NCBI RefSeq assembly: GCF_011387195.1
Contig: NZ_CP046919.1
Location: 1,896,492 to 1,960,491, forward strand
From: Streptococcus ruminicola
Lineage (GTDB): Bacteria; Bacillota; Bacilli; Lactobacillales; Streptococcaceae
Length of the DNA stretch: 64,000 nucleotides
Reading direction: 5' to 3'
Part shown: positions 20,283-28,528 of the stretch, piece by piece
Numbering within the stretch: the first letter of the stretch is position 1
Layout: each line of letters begins with the position of its first letter
Made by a program: the position numbers and the translations under genes
Notes under the pieces: generated by a model
Database searches by the model: none
The model's input: the letters and a program-made list of their open reading frames with translations, nothing else
Told to the model about the DNA's origin: nothing

Positions 20283-21218
20283 TTACAATTCCTTAGTTCG
20301 TGAAACGATGACACGATAGTTTTCTTCAAAACGTTTTGTCAATCGCTCCAAATCTTCTTCTAAACAAAGCACTTTAACATTTGGCCCAGCATCCATTGTG
20401 AAATAACATTTTTCACCTTCTGAACGCAACTGTTTAACGAAGTCCATTGCCTTATAACTTTCCTCTGTTAGGTAATTAAATGGTGGATTTGCATGTGTGT
20501 TTGTGTCATGCATTGCAAGTGCGTTGCGTTCAGTTAACTCTCCAACACGTTCAAAATCATTATCCTTAAGATAGGCAAGCATATCTTTGTAATCTTGTTC
20601 AGATTGTTTGACCCAATCCGCAAAAGTTGTTGACGTTTCAACACAACGTTTCATACCTTCACGGCTAGAAATTGGTTTCTTACTATCACTCAAGACAAGC
20701 ATAATCATAGCAAGCTTGAGGTCTGTTTGAACAGGGTAAACTTCACCAGAATCTTTGTCCCAAGCAGCAAGTGGTCCAAAGAATGAACGCGATGAGGAAC
20801 CTGAAGCAAATTTTGCTTTTTGAGCAAGTTCTGCTTGATTTAAACCAGTTTCAAAGAGTTCGTTACACGCTTTAACAAGGGCAGACAGACCGCTTGAACT
20901 TGATGAAAGTCCTGCAGCTGTTGGCATGTTGTTGCTTGTTTCAACCTTGACATATTCTGAACGCTGCCCACGGTATTGATCAATGATGGCAGAAATTTTA
21001 GCGTGTTCTTTATCATCTTGTAAAACACCATTGATGTAAAATTCATCGTGGCTGGCTAAATCTGGCAAAAAGGATATACTTGTTGTGGTAAACATATTTT
21101 CCAGTGTCAATGAAATACTGCTGGTTGCTGGAATCATCTTAGCTGCGTCAGCTTTCCCCCAGTATTTGATAATAGCGATATTGGCATATGATTTTACCGT
21201 TACAATTTTTCGATCCAC
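20283..21218 (-). CDS. mvaD: Diphosphomevalonate decarboxylase
   Basis: This 311-residue enzyme converts diphosphomevalonate to isopentenyl diphosphate with ATP. It shows VTVKSYANIAIIKYWGK near 6-22, the SSISLTLENM block near 34-43, the phosphate loop AGLSSSSSGLSALVKACNE near 100-118 and the decarboxylase-specific DAGPNVKVLC near 275-284. The start MDRKIVTV at 21218 overlaps mvaK1 by 19 bases, matching the conserved N-terminus. It is the third of the mevalonate-branch enzymes in a tight operon. Confidence 0.95.
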   Translation of the reverse strand: MDRKIVTVKSYANIAIIKYWGKADAAKMIPATSSISLTLENMFTTTSISFLPDLASHDEFYINGVLQDDKEHAKISAIIDQYRGQRSEYVKVETSNNMPTAAGLSSSSSGLSALVKACNELFETGLNQAELAQKAKFASGSSSRSFFGPLAAWDKDSGEVYPVQTDLKLAMIMLVLSDSKKPISSREGMKRCVETSTTFADWVKQSEQDYKDMLAYLKDNDFERVGELTERNALAMHDTNTHANPPFNYLTEESYKAMDFVKQLRSEGEKCYFTMDAGPNVKVLCLEEDLERLTKRFEENYRVIVSRTKEL

Positions 21219-22078
21219 GTTTGAACCGCTCCTCCTTCTGTTAATGCTTTACTAATTTTTTCTGCTTGTGCTTTGGTCTGTGCAAGGGCGATAATACATC
21301 CTCCAAGACCTCCACCACTCATTTTGGCACCTAGAGCGCCGTTTTCTAAAGAAATCTGAACTAATTGGTCAGCTTTTTCAATGCTAACGCCAATTGCTTG
21401 TAAGTGACTGTGTGCTTTTGTCATCAAGGGACCAATTTCAGAAATAGCCTTGTCTTGAATCGCTTTTTGAACCATTTCTGTCAAGTCTCCTAAAGCAGCC
21501 AAATATGGCAAATTATTTTCCTCAGCTTGTGCAACTTTTTCAACTGCTTCACGCGTATTTCCATAAATACCCGTATCTGCGATAACAAGATAAGCATCCA
21601 AGTCTAGGTCAAGTGTGCTAAAACCAATATTTCGAATAAAGGTAATTGCCTTGTCACTCAAACATGTTTTAGCATCAAGGCCACTCGGATTTGAATGTGC
21701 AATAATTTCTGCTTTATTCACCAAAATTTCAAGTGTATCCATGTCGATGCTTTGCTCAAAATAATCAAAGACTGCACGAATGGCTGCGATAGAAACCGCC
21801 GCTGATGAGCCCATGCCACGTTTTTGTGGAATTTCTGAACGAATGTCATACGAAATGGATACATCTGTATGGTTAAGGTATTCTAAAGCCGCATAAACGG
21901 CAGTTGATAGGGTATCATAATAATCGAAGTGAATTTTTTTATCAGCTGGATAGATACGACATTCTACTTCAATTCCTTGAAGAGGAATCGCAATAGCAGG
22001 ATAGCCGTAAACAACTGAATGTTCACCCATCCAAATAATCTTACTATGCGCCTTTCCGACGCCAATTTTCTTAGTCAT
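21200..22078 (-). CDS. mvaK1: Mevalonate kinase
   Basis: This 292-residue GHMP kinase phosphorylates mevalonate. GKAHSKIIWMGEHSVVYGYP lies near 8-27, the ATP-binding KRGMGSSAAVSIAAI near 89-103, HSNPSGLDAK near 142-151 with the catalytic Asp, and AKMSGGGLGGC near 262-272. It is the first gene of the mvaK1-mvaD-mvaK2-fni operon. A minus-strand GATAAAAT near 22120 could belong to a promoter, but I see no good -35 partner. Confidence 0.95.
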   Translation of the reverse strand: MTKKIGVGKAHSKIIWMGEHSVVYGYPAIAIPLQGIEVECRIYPADKKIHFDYYDTLSTAVYAALEYLNHTDVSISYDIRSEIPQKRGMGSSAAVSIAAIRAVFDYFEQSIDMDTLEILVNKAEIIAHSNPSGLDAKTCLSDKAITFIRNIGFSTLDLDLDAYLVIADTGIYGNTREAVEKVAQAEENNLPYLAALGDLTEMVQKAIQDKAISEIGPLMTKAHSHLQAIGVSIEKADQLVQISLENGALGAKMSGGGLGGCIIALAQTKAQAEKISKALTEGGAVQTWIEKL

Positions 22079-22182
22079 TTTCTTCTCTTATAATTTTTTA
22101 GTCTACACTCCATTTTATCATTGTTCCGAAAAAAAAGCGACTCTTACTAAAAAATGTTATAGCATTCAAATAAATCACGAAA

Positions 22183-22209
22183 AAATCTGAGACAATCAAT
22201 CTCAGATTT
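22183..22209 (-). terminator. Terminator of the second amino-acid ABC operon
   Basis: AAATCTGAGA and TCTCAGATTT form a 10-bp perfect stem with a 7-base loop, followed on the minus strand by T residues. A second small hairpin (GTTGATT/AATCAAC, 22225-22242) overlaps the stop of the binding-protein gene. Confidence 0.85.
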
Positions 22210-22233
22210 CTTAATTTTTACATTGTTGATTTT

Positions 22234-23106
22234 TTAATCAACTTCACCACTCTCTACGACCAAGTCATCTGCTTTTGCAGCATCACCGTAAACTGGAGCT
22301 AATGTCTTGTCATAGTCTTCGTGGAAGAAGTTTTCATCACCCAAAGATTTAATTTCATCATTAATCCAATCAAGAAGCTCAGTATTTCCTTTTTGAACTG
22401 CTGGAGCAATGGTATCTGTGTCACCCAAACTTGTAATGCCAACTTCGTAACCTTTATTTTCCAAAGCCCATGCTAAAACTTCTGTATTGTCAGTTGATAG
22501 CGCGTCACCTCGACCATCTAACAGTGCTTGATATGCTTCGCTGTACTGATCAAATTTTAAAAGATTTACTTTTGGATAATGTTTTTCAAAGTATGTTTCA
22601 GCTGTCGTTCCTTTGCCAACGATCAAAGTTTTTCCTTCTAAAGCATCAACGTCAGAAATTAATTGATTACTTGGCGATACGACACCTAACGCTACTTTCA
22701 TGTATGGCAAAGCAAAATCAACTTGTTTTGCACGTTCATCAGTCACTGTAAAGTTGGCAAGAATAATATCTACTTTAGCTGATGTCAAATACTCAACACG
22801 ACTTGCTGGGTCTACTGAAACATATTTAACTTTAACTCCCAAATCTTTTGCTAAACGGTTTGCAAAATAAACATCATATCCTTGGTATTTTCCTTTGTCG
22901 TCAACATAACCAAACGGTTTTTTATCTGAGAAAACTCCAATTTTAATGATACCGCTCTTCTTGATTGCATCAAGAGAGCGAGCTTTGGCTGTTGACGTAG
23001 CTGAAGATGAATTTTTAGTTGTTGAGGATTTTGAAGTTGAGCATCCTGCAGCAAAAACAATTAATAAAAGACTAACAATCGCTAAAAAACGTTTTACAAT
23101 TTTCAT
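22234..23106 (-). CDS. Amino-acid (probably cysteine) ABC transporter substrate-binding lipoprotein
   Basis: This 290-residue extracytoplasmic binding protein has a lipoprotein signal: basic MKIVKRF, a hydrophobic core, then the lipobox FAAGC with C22. The type 3 solute-binding fold is indicated by IKIGVFSDKKPFGYVDDKG near 54-72, ANFTVTDERAKQVDFALPYM near 118-137 and the late DTIAPAVQKGN. These blocks recall cysteine-binding CjaA-type proteins, so cysteine is my best guess for the ligand. It is the last gene of a permease-permease-ATPase-binding protein operon whose promoter carries the shared operator module at 25275. Confidence 0.85.
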   Translation of the reverse strand: MKIVKRFLAIVSLLLIVFAAGCSTSKSSTTKNSSSATSTAKARSLDAIKKSGIIKIGVFSDKKPFGYVDDKGKYQGYDVYFANRLAKDLGVKVKYVSVDPASRVEYLTSAKVDIILANFTVTDERAKQVDFALPYMKVALGVVSPSNQLISDVDALEGKTLIVGKGTTAETYFEKHYPKVNLLKFDQYSEAYQALLDGRGDALSTDNTEVLAWALENKGYEVGITSLGDTDTIAPAVQKGNTELLDWINDEIKSLGDENFFHEDYDKTLAPVYGDAAKADDLVVESGEVD

Positions 23107-23135
23107 ATATAACTCCTTAAAATTTTATTACCTAT

Positions 23136-23882
23136 TTAACCAACTGTAGAAAAATCAAAGACATTCAAGAAATCACGCGCACGTTGAGTTTTTGGTTGCC
23201 TGAAAAATAATCTCGCATCACTTTCTTCTACAATTTGTCCCTTTTCAAGAAAAATCACACGATCTGCTATCGCTTTTGCAAACTGTAGCTCATGCGTCAC
23301 AATAATCATTGTCCTACCTTCATGTGCAAGTTCCCCAATCAACTCTAAAACTTCTCTAACCATTTCAGGGTCAAGTGACGCTGTAACTTCATCAAATAGA
23401 AGCACTTCAGGATGTAAAAGTAAACTTCTCACAATAGCAACCCTTTGCATCTGACCGCCAGATAACTCGTGAGGATAACTCTTTTCTTTTCCTTCTAAAC
23501 CAACTCGCTTAAGTAGTTTTAATGCCTCGCCCTTCACTTCCTCTACTGACCTTTTTTGAACCTTTACTGGTGCTAATAAAAGATTTTTTAGAACTGTTAA
23601 GTGTGGGAAAAGGTCGTAGGATTGAAATACCATGCCAATTTTTTGGCGAACAAGAGGAAGATTTTTAGACTCTTTTAAAATTTCCTTACCTTCAAGTTCA
23701 ACTCTTCCTGCTTGAATTGGTTCCAAGCCATTGATACAACGAAGTAATGTTGATTTTCCACAACCTGACGGACCTAGAATGACTAAAACTTCACCCTCTT
23801 CAACGGAAAACGAAACTTGATTGAGAATCTTTTGCTCGCCATAAGATTTTTCAATATCTTTAAGTTCTAAAATTGTTGCCAA
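23136..23882 (-). CDS. Polar amino-acid ABC transporter ATP-binding protein
   Basis: This 248-residue ATPase energises the transporter of the same operon. I choose a TTG start at 23882 (MATILELKDIEKSYG) because GGAAGGAG lies eight bases before it; the frame extends further upstream into the permease gene without a better start. Walker A GPSGCGKST is near 37-45, the signature LSGGQMQR near 139-146 and Walker B VLLFDEVTASLD near 159-170, with Val in place of the usual Pro after DE. Length matches GlnQ-like proteins. Confidence 0.9.
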   Translation of the reverse strand: MATILELKDIEKSYGEQKILNQVSFSVEEGEVLVILGPSGCGKSTLLRCINGLEPIQAGRVELEGKEILKESKNLPLVRQKIGMVFQSYDLFPHLTVLKNLLLAPVKVQKRSVEEVKGEALKLLKRVGLEGKEKSYPHELSGGQMQRVAIVRSLLLHPEVLLFDEVTASLDPEMVREVLELIGELAHEGRTMIIVTHELQFAKAIADRVIFLEKGQIVEESDARLFFRQPKTQRARDFLNVFDFSTVG

Positions 23883-23887
23883 ATGAT

Positions 23888-24565
23888 TCACTCCTTCCAA
23901 CGTTTTTCTAAATAAACTGACAATCTCGAGATTGGAAAACAAACAGCAAAATACATCATAAAGATTAAACCATAAATCCAAATTGCGGTGCTAGTTACAG
24001 TCAAACGATTAGCTTCAATAATCTCTTGACCAACTTTTACCACTTCGACAACACCAATCAAAACAATTAATGACGTTGTTTTAATCATTCGTGTCATTAG
24101 GTTAACCGCTTGGGGTAATAATTGTCGTAAAATTTGTGGCATAACAACGTAAATGAATAACTGTCGATTGTTTAATCCCAGAGCAAGACCACTTTCAATT
24201 TGGTGTTTTGGTAGTGATGTCAACGCTCCGCGAACAAGATCTCCCATCTCAGCTGTTCCCCACATTGAAAAGACAATAAGTGCTGCTACTTCACCAGATA
24301 AATTGAGATTAAAAGTTCTAGCTAAACCAAAATAAACAAGAAAGAGCAAGACTAATTGTGGCATGATTCGAATAAATTCTAGATAGATTTGTGAAATAAA
24401 GCGAATCACTCTAAAGCGTGAAACCATTATAAAACCAAACAAGAATCCTAAAACCACTGAAATAAGAATGGACACTAGGGAAATATTAATCGTAACTAAC
24501 AGTCCTTTAAGGAGTCGCAAAAAATTATTTCCCTGAAACAGCACCTGGAGTCCTGAAACCTGCAT
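23888..24565 (-). CDS. Polar amino-acid ABC transporter permease
   Basis: This 225-residue HisM/GlnP-type permease has five hydrophobic segments and the EAA-type loop SGLALGLNNRQLFIYVVMPQ near 131-150 that contacts the ATPase. Its start overlaps the end of the preceding permease by 41 bases, which is long but supported by the conserved N-terminal segment. It pairs with the other permease to form a heterodimeric channel. Confidence 0.88.
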   Translation of the reverse strand: MQVSGLQVLFQGNNFLRLLKGLLVTINISLVSILISVVLGFLFGFIMVSRFRVIRFISQIYLEFIRIMPQLVLLFLVYFGLARTFNLNLSGEVAALIVFSMWGTAEMGDLVRGALTSLPKHQIESGLALGLNNRQLFIYVVMPQILRQLLPQAVNLMTRMIKTTSLIVLIGVVEVVKVGQEIIEANRLTVTSTAIWIYGLIFMMYFAVCFPISRLSVYLEKRWKE

Positions 24566-25208
24566 GATGCAACCTCCTTTCTAGTACCCTTGCTAATAGT
24601 GAAATCGGTAAAAGAACAATCAAGTAAGCAACTACCAACATTAACAACGCCTCATCGGTCTCATAATACAGTCCAATCAAATCCTTAGCTACGTACATCA
24701 AATCAGCAAGTGCAACGATTGAAAAGACAGACGTCTCTTTGACAAGAAAGATGATATTAGCAACCAACGACGGAAGTGCAACTGCGATTGCTTGAGGAAG
24801 GATGACATAAAAAACATTCTGAAGATGTGATAATCCGATGCTCAAACCAACTTCATACTGTCTTTTGGACACTGCTTCCAACCCTGAACGAAATGACTCC
24901 GCCATGTAAGAACCACCTAAAAAGATTAGACCAACAATCGCACAAAGCTCCGATGGTAAAACCACTCCAACTTTAGGCAAGCCATAATAGAGAAAATAAA
25001 GCTGTATCAAAAGCGGCGTGTTACGAGACAATTCAATATAAATCTGGCAAATTTGACTTAAAATAGCTACATTGTAGTACTTAATCAAACTAATGAAAAA
25101 GCCTAAAATAATCGCTCCCAAGATGCCAAATAGAGCCAAACGAATCGTAAGCACCAAAGCTTGTTGATACAAGGGAATATTCTCATAAACAAAGCCCCAA
25201 TCTAACAT
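24525..25208 (-). CDS. Polar amino-acid ABC transporter permease (first gene of operon)
   Basis: This 227-residue permease has membrane segments near 15-40, 52-75, 85-105 and 190-210, and the EAA loop VGLSIGLSHLQNVFYVILPQ near 120-139. It is the first gene of the 25208-22234 operon. GGAGGGATAT precedes the ATG at 25208. The promoter lies upstream, with TATAAT at 25240-25235 and a poor -35, as is common for activator-dependent promoters. The last residues before the stop (RTPGAVSGK) overlap the next gene. Confidence 0.88.
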   Translation of the reverse strand: MLDWGFVYENIPLYQQALVLTIRLALFGILGAIILGFFISLIKYYNVAILSQICQIYIELSRNTPLLIQLYFLYYGLPKVGVVLPSELCAIVGLIFLGGSYMAESFRSGLEAVSKRQYEVGLSIGLSHLQNVFYVILPQAIAVALPSLVANIIFLVKETSVFSIVALADLMYVAKDLIGLYYETDEALLMLVVAYLIVLLPISLLARVLERRLHHAGFRTPGAVSGK

Positions 25209-25234
25209 AATATCCCTCCAAACGTTATAAAGGT

Positions 25235-25302
25235 ATTATAAAGAATTCTTCTATAGTCGTGTACTCTAAATATTTTATGCTGTGCCATAAATATTTTTTA
25301 TA
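25235..25302 (-). promoter_or_regulatory. Promoter and LysR-type operator module of the second ABC operon (copy 1)
   Basis: TATAAT on the minus strand lies at 25240-25235 with a weak -35. The operator module TTATG-N6-CATAA-N7-TTATA spans 25275-25302, its first palindrome TTATGCTGTGCCATAA at 25275-25290. The palindrome centre is 47.5 bases from the near edge of the -10 box, close to -55 relative to the expected start. The second pair forms the longer inverted repeat GTGCCATAAA / TTTATAGCAC. The same module occurs at 29641 and 29987. Confidence 0.7.
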
Positions 25303-25315
25303 GCACAACACTTAA

Positions 25316-25346
25316 AAAGAAGCTGAAATGTATCAGCCTCCTTTTG
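25316..25346 (-). terminator. Terminator of the first amino-acid ABC operon
   Basis: GAAGCTGA and TCAGCCTC pair with one mismatch, flanked by T residues on both strands. It ends the operon that runs 29566 to 25429. The bases 25347-25428 hold nothing I can name. Confidence 0.65.
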
Positions 25347-25428
25347 TTTAGGTAATTAGTTCAGTTGATAAAACCAGTCATAACATAGTTTTTTACTTCT
25401 TCTTTTTCAATAATCTCATAAGAGCCAT

Positions 25429-26187
25429 CTATATTACTGGGTCAATATTTAATTCTGGAATAATTCGTGTCAAGAATTGCTTGGTACGCTCTTCTTTTGG
25501 TCGTGTGAAGAATTCTTTCGGGTCACCTTCTTCGATGATATGCCCACCTTCCATAAAAATAACGTGCGTTGCGACATCACGCGCAAAACTCATTTCGTGA
25601 GTAACTACCACCATTGTCACACCCTCTTTAGCAAGTTCTTTCATGACATCAAGAACATCACCGATTAATTCTGGATCGAGTGCAGACGTTGGTTCGTCAA
25701 AAAGAATAACCTCTGGTTTTACCGCAATAGCACGCGCGATTCCAATACGTTGTTGTTGACCACCTGATAACTGACTTGGATAATAATCTCTTTTATCAAG
25801 AAGTCCTACTTTTTTTAGGGCATTTTCAGCAATAGGAATTGCCTTTTCCTTTGGAACTTTTCTGGCAATCACTAAGCCTTCTAAAATATTTTCAAGCGCT
25901 GTTTTATTAGCAAATAGATTATAATTTTGAAAAACAAAAGCAGTCTTTTTACGAATCTCTAGCACATCTTTGCGGTTGATTTTAGCTAAATCATAAGTCT
26001 TTCCATCCAGTTCTAATTCACCCGAATCAGCATGTTCTAGGTAATTTAATGACCTTAAAAAGGTTGTTTTTCCTGATCCCGATGGTCCCAAAATAACGAC
26101 AACATCTCCTTGATTAACCGTCAAACTAATACCATCTAAAACTTTCTTATCTCCAAATGATTTTTCAATATTCTTTACTGTTAGCAT
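25429..26187 (-). CDS. Polar amino-acid ABC transporter ATP-binding protein
   Basis: This 252-residue ATPase closes the operon uroD-like, binding protein, permease, permease, ATPase. Walker A GPSGSGKT is at 34-41, signature LSGGQQQR near 138-145, Walker [13 protein letters not shown] near 158-169 and the H-loop [10 protein letters not shown] near 190-199. All motifs are canonical. GAGGAGAAATTT precedes its ATG. In S. mutans the corresponding locus has been described as a cyst(e)ine-type transporter; I offer that only as recollection. Confidence 0.92.
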   Translation of the reverse strand: MLTVKNIEKSFGDKKVLDGISLTVNQGDVVVILGPSGSGKTTFLRSLNYLEHADSGELELDGKTYDLAKINRKDVLEIRKKTAFVFQNYNLFANKTALENILEGLVIARKVPKEKAIPIAENALKKVGLLDKRDYYPSQLSGGQQQRIGIARAIAVKPEVILFDEPTSALDPELIGDVLDVMKELAKEGVTMVVVTHEMSFARDVATHVIFMEGGHIIEEGDPKEFFTRPKEERTKQFLTRIIPELNIDPVI

Positions 26188-26202
26188 AAATTTCTCCTCA
26201 CA

Positions 26203-26886
26203 TTATCCCACCAGTTGGCTTTGTTTTTCCAGAAATTTAAAGATGTACTGAATCACTCCACATATAACAATGTAGATAATGAAAATAACAAAATAAGATT
26301 CAAAATAATGATAACCATAAGCCGCCTCCACTTTCGCTATCGCTGTAATATCTTTCACTGTCATCACAAAAACAAGAGAGGTACCTTTGACAAGATTAAT
26401 CACCAGATTACAGAGATTTGGCAATGCCTGACGAATGGCTTGGGGAAAGACAATTCTCAGATAAGCCTGCTTTGCCGTCAAACCGATCGCAAGAGCTGCC
26501 TCTAACTGCCCCTTATTAACCGTCAAAATTGCAGAGCGAATAATTTCTGAAAGACTCCCAGTTGTCATAAGTCCAAAGATAACATAGGCATAATAAATCG
26601 GATTTAACTCAAAAATATTGATACCAAGAGCTTTTAAAAATTGGTTTAATAAACTAGGAAATAAACTATAAAAGAATAAAATTAATAAAATAGCTGGCGT
26701 TGAGCGAATAAAAGCAAGGTAAATCACTGAAAATGTTGTCACCCCTTTGACCCTGTAAATACGCCCCAAAGCCAAGAAAAGTGCTGGGAAAAAACTCAAA
26801 AGAATAGAAACGACCATAATTCCCAACGTCACCGGAATACCAGCGAGAGTTTTCACAAATGTTTCTAAAATATAAGAAAAATCCAT
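26203..26886 (-). CDS. Polar amino-acid ABC transporter permease
   Basis: This 227-residue permease starts at MDFSYILETFVK (26886), chosen because AAGGAGGAG lies directly upstream; a 14-residue longer frame overlaps the previous permease. It has about five membrane segments and the EAA loop AALAIGLTAKQAYLRIVFPQ near 125-144. It is the second permease of the transporter encoded with the UroD-like enzyme. Confidence 0.9.
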   Translation of the reverse strand: MDFSYILETFVKTLAGIPVTLGIMVVSILLSFFPALFLALGRIYRVKGVTTFSVIYLAFIRSTPAILLILFFYSLFPSLLNQFLKALGINIFELNPIYYAYVIFGLMTTGSLSEIIRSAILTVNKGQLEAALAIGLTAKQAYLRIVFPQAIRQALPNLCNLVINLVKGTSLVFVMTVKDITAIAKVEAAYGYHYFESYFVIFIIYIVICGVIQYIFKFLEKQSQLVG

Positions 26887-26896
26887 AATCTCCTCC

Positions 26897-27589
26897 TTAA
26901 CCCTCTCTAGTATCCAAATCATTTTCAATCACATGAGTAACAACAGACAAAATCAGTGCAATAACCCAGTAAATAATGGCAACTGCGGTATAAGTTTCCA
27001 AAGAATAATTGCCCATATTGCGCGAAATGATAAGATTGCCTTCACCCATCAAATCCACCAAACCAATCGTATAGGCAAGAGCAATATCTTTTAATAAATT
27101 AATCACCGCACTAGTGATGTTAGGAAGAGCAATTCTGAAAGCTTGTGGCAAAAGAATACGCACAAAGGTCTGCAGCTCACTTAATCCAATGCTAAGCCCT
27201 GCTTCTAATTGCCCTTTTGGAAGGGCTAAATAAGAAGATTTGAACACTTCAGAAATACTAGCCGCAAAGAGCAAAGTCATTGCTAAAATCACAAATATCG
27301 AACGTGACCAGCCATTTACATCAATCCCTAACCACCATTCTAAAAAACGAGGTAAACCATAAAAAACAAGGAAGATAAGAACAATTGGTGGTGTACATCT
27401 TAGTATAAAGACATAGCCTCTAGCTAAAATGGAAAAGCCCTGTTCGTCTGATAGTTGTGCATAAGCTAACAAGAAACCTAATAAACTTCCTAACAAAACA
27501 GTTAATGCCAAGACCCACAAGGTAAGAGGTAGAGCTGACAAGATATCTGGAATAACTCTTATCACACGAGACGGTTCATAAGAAACCAT
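26897..27589 (-). CDS. Polar amino-acid ABC transporter permease
   Basis: This 230-residue permease has membrane segments near 18-40, 55-75, 95-115 and 190-212, and the EAA loop AGLSIGLSELQTFVRILLPQ near 126-145. It begins nine bases after the stop of the binding-protein gene, with AGGAGGTAG as ribosome site. It is the first permease of the pair. Confidence 0.9.
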   Translation of the reverse strand: MVSYEPSRVIRVIPDILSALPLTLWVLALTVLLGSLLGFLLAYAQLSDEQGFSILARGYVFILRCTPPIVLIFLVFYGLPRFLEWWLGIDVNGWSRSIFVILAMTLLFAASISEVFKSSYLALPKGQLEAGLSIGLSELQTFVRILLPQAFRIALPNITSAVINLLKDIALAYTIGLVDLMGEGNLIISRNMGNYSLETYTAVAIIYWVIALILSVVTHVIENDLDTREG

Positions 27590-27598
27590 AGCTACCTC

Positions 27599-28477
27599 CT
27601 AATCTGTTACATAACTAAAGACATCTTCTCCAAAGTATTTTTCTGAAAGTTTAGCGATTGTACCATCTTTTTGCAATTCTTTAATGGCTTTATCGTATTC
27701 TTTTGCAAATGCTTTATTAGTATCATTTTTATGAATCAATGGGTAAGTTTCAATTCCCTTATATGGGAACCATGTCAATTGGTCAGCGTATTGATGATAA
27801 GCACCATCTTCTTTTTGGACGGCTTCTTCAAATGACAATTTAATTGAGAAGTAAGCATCGTAACGACCTTCAAGAACCCAAGCATAGGCATCAGCAACTG
27901 AGAAGCTTTCAGATTCTTTGAGTTCAATCGGGTGTTTAGCTTTTTTGTTGTATTCTTGAATAACATTATACTGTGCGTTTTGTGGTGAGATTGGAACTAA
28001 TTTACCACCTGCTTTAGCAAAAGAATCAATATCTTTATATTTGTTTTCGTCAGATTTTCGAACGGCAAAGCCAATCACACTAGCTCCGATAGCTTGGTCA
28101 GGAATAACAAATTTTTGGGCGCGTTCTTCAGTGTACCAAGCCCCTTTGACTCCGATGTCGTACTTACCAGATTCAAGTCCGATTAACAAATCTTCATCAC
28201 TTGTCCCAGTGTATTCAAATTTATAATTTTTTAATTTATCATCTACGGCTTTTAAGACCGCAACTTCAAATCCATCACTTTCCCCTTTATCATTAACAAA
28301 GTCATAAGGGACATAGTTTTGCGTGTGAGCGACTTGTAAGGTCGTCACTTTATCAGAACTTGATTGTGAACTGTCTGCACTTGCTGATGTCTTACCTGTT
28401 AATTGACGTCCCACAACTGTCGCTGCCACAATCGCTAAAACAACTCCACCTGAAATAATCCATTTTTTCTTGCTCAT
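27599..28477 (-). CDS. Amino-acid ABC transporter substrate-binding protein without lipobox
   Basis: This 292-residue type 3 solute-binding protein begins MSKKKWIISGG at 28477; AAGGAG lies eight bases before, while a GTG three codons earlier overlaps that site. A hydrophobic segment at 7-24 is followed by VGRQLTGKTSASADSS with no cysteine, so it may be anchored by an uncleaved segment or released by signal peptidase I rather than lipidated. Ligand-binding blocks include NYVPYDFVNDKGESDGFEVA near 54-73 and the KYDIGVKGAWYTEERAQKF region. It follows the UroD-like gene by 51 bases. Confidence 0.85.
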   Translation of the reverse strand: MSKKKWIISGGVVLAIVAATVVGRQLTGKTSASADSSQSSSDKVTTLQVAHTQNYVPYDFVNDKGESDGFEVAVLKAVDDKLKNYKFEYTGTSDEDLLIGLESGKYDIGVKGAWYTEERAQKFVIPDQAIGASVIGFAVRKSDENKYKDIDSFAKAGGKLVPISPQNAQYNVIQEYNKKAKHPIELKESESFSVADAYAWVLEGRYDAYFSIKLSFEEAVQKEDGAYHQYADQLTWFPYKGIETYPLIHKNDTNKAFAKEYDKAIKELQKDGTIAKLSEKYFGEDVFSYVTD

Positions 28478-28528
28478 ATAACCCACTCCTTTTTTTACCT
28501 AAAACTTTTCCCTAATTCCTAAAAACTT

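Noticed and set aside
25347..25428. A 20-odd codon stretch on the minus strand after the ATPase gene that reads like protein
   Set aside because: It has no start codon, is out of frame with the ATPase and is too short to match any family. It could be a remnant but I cannot support that.
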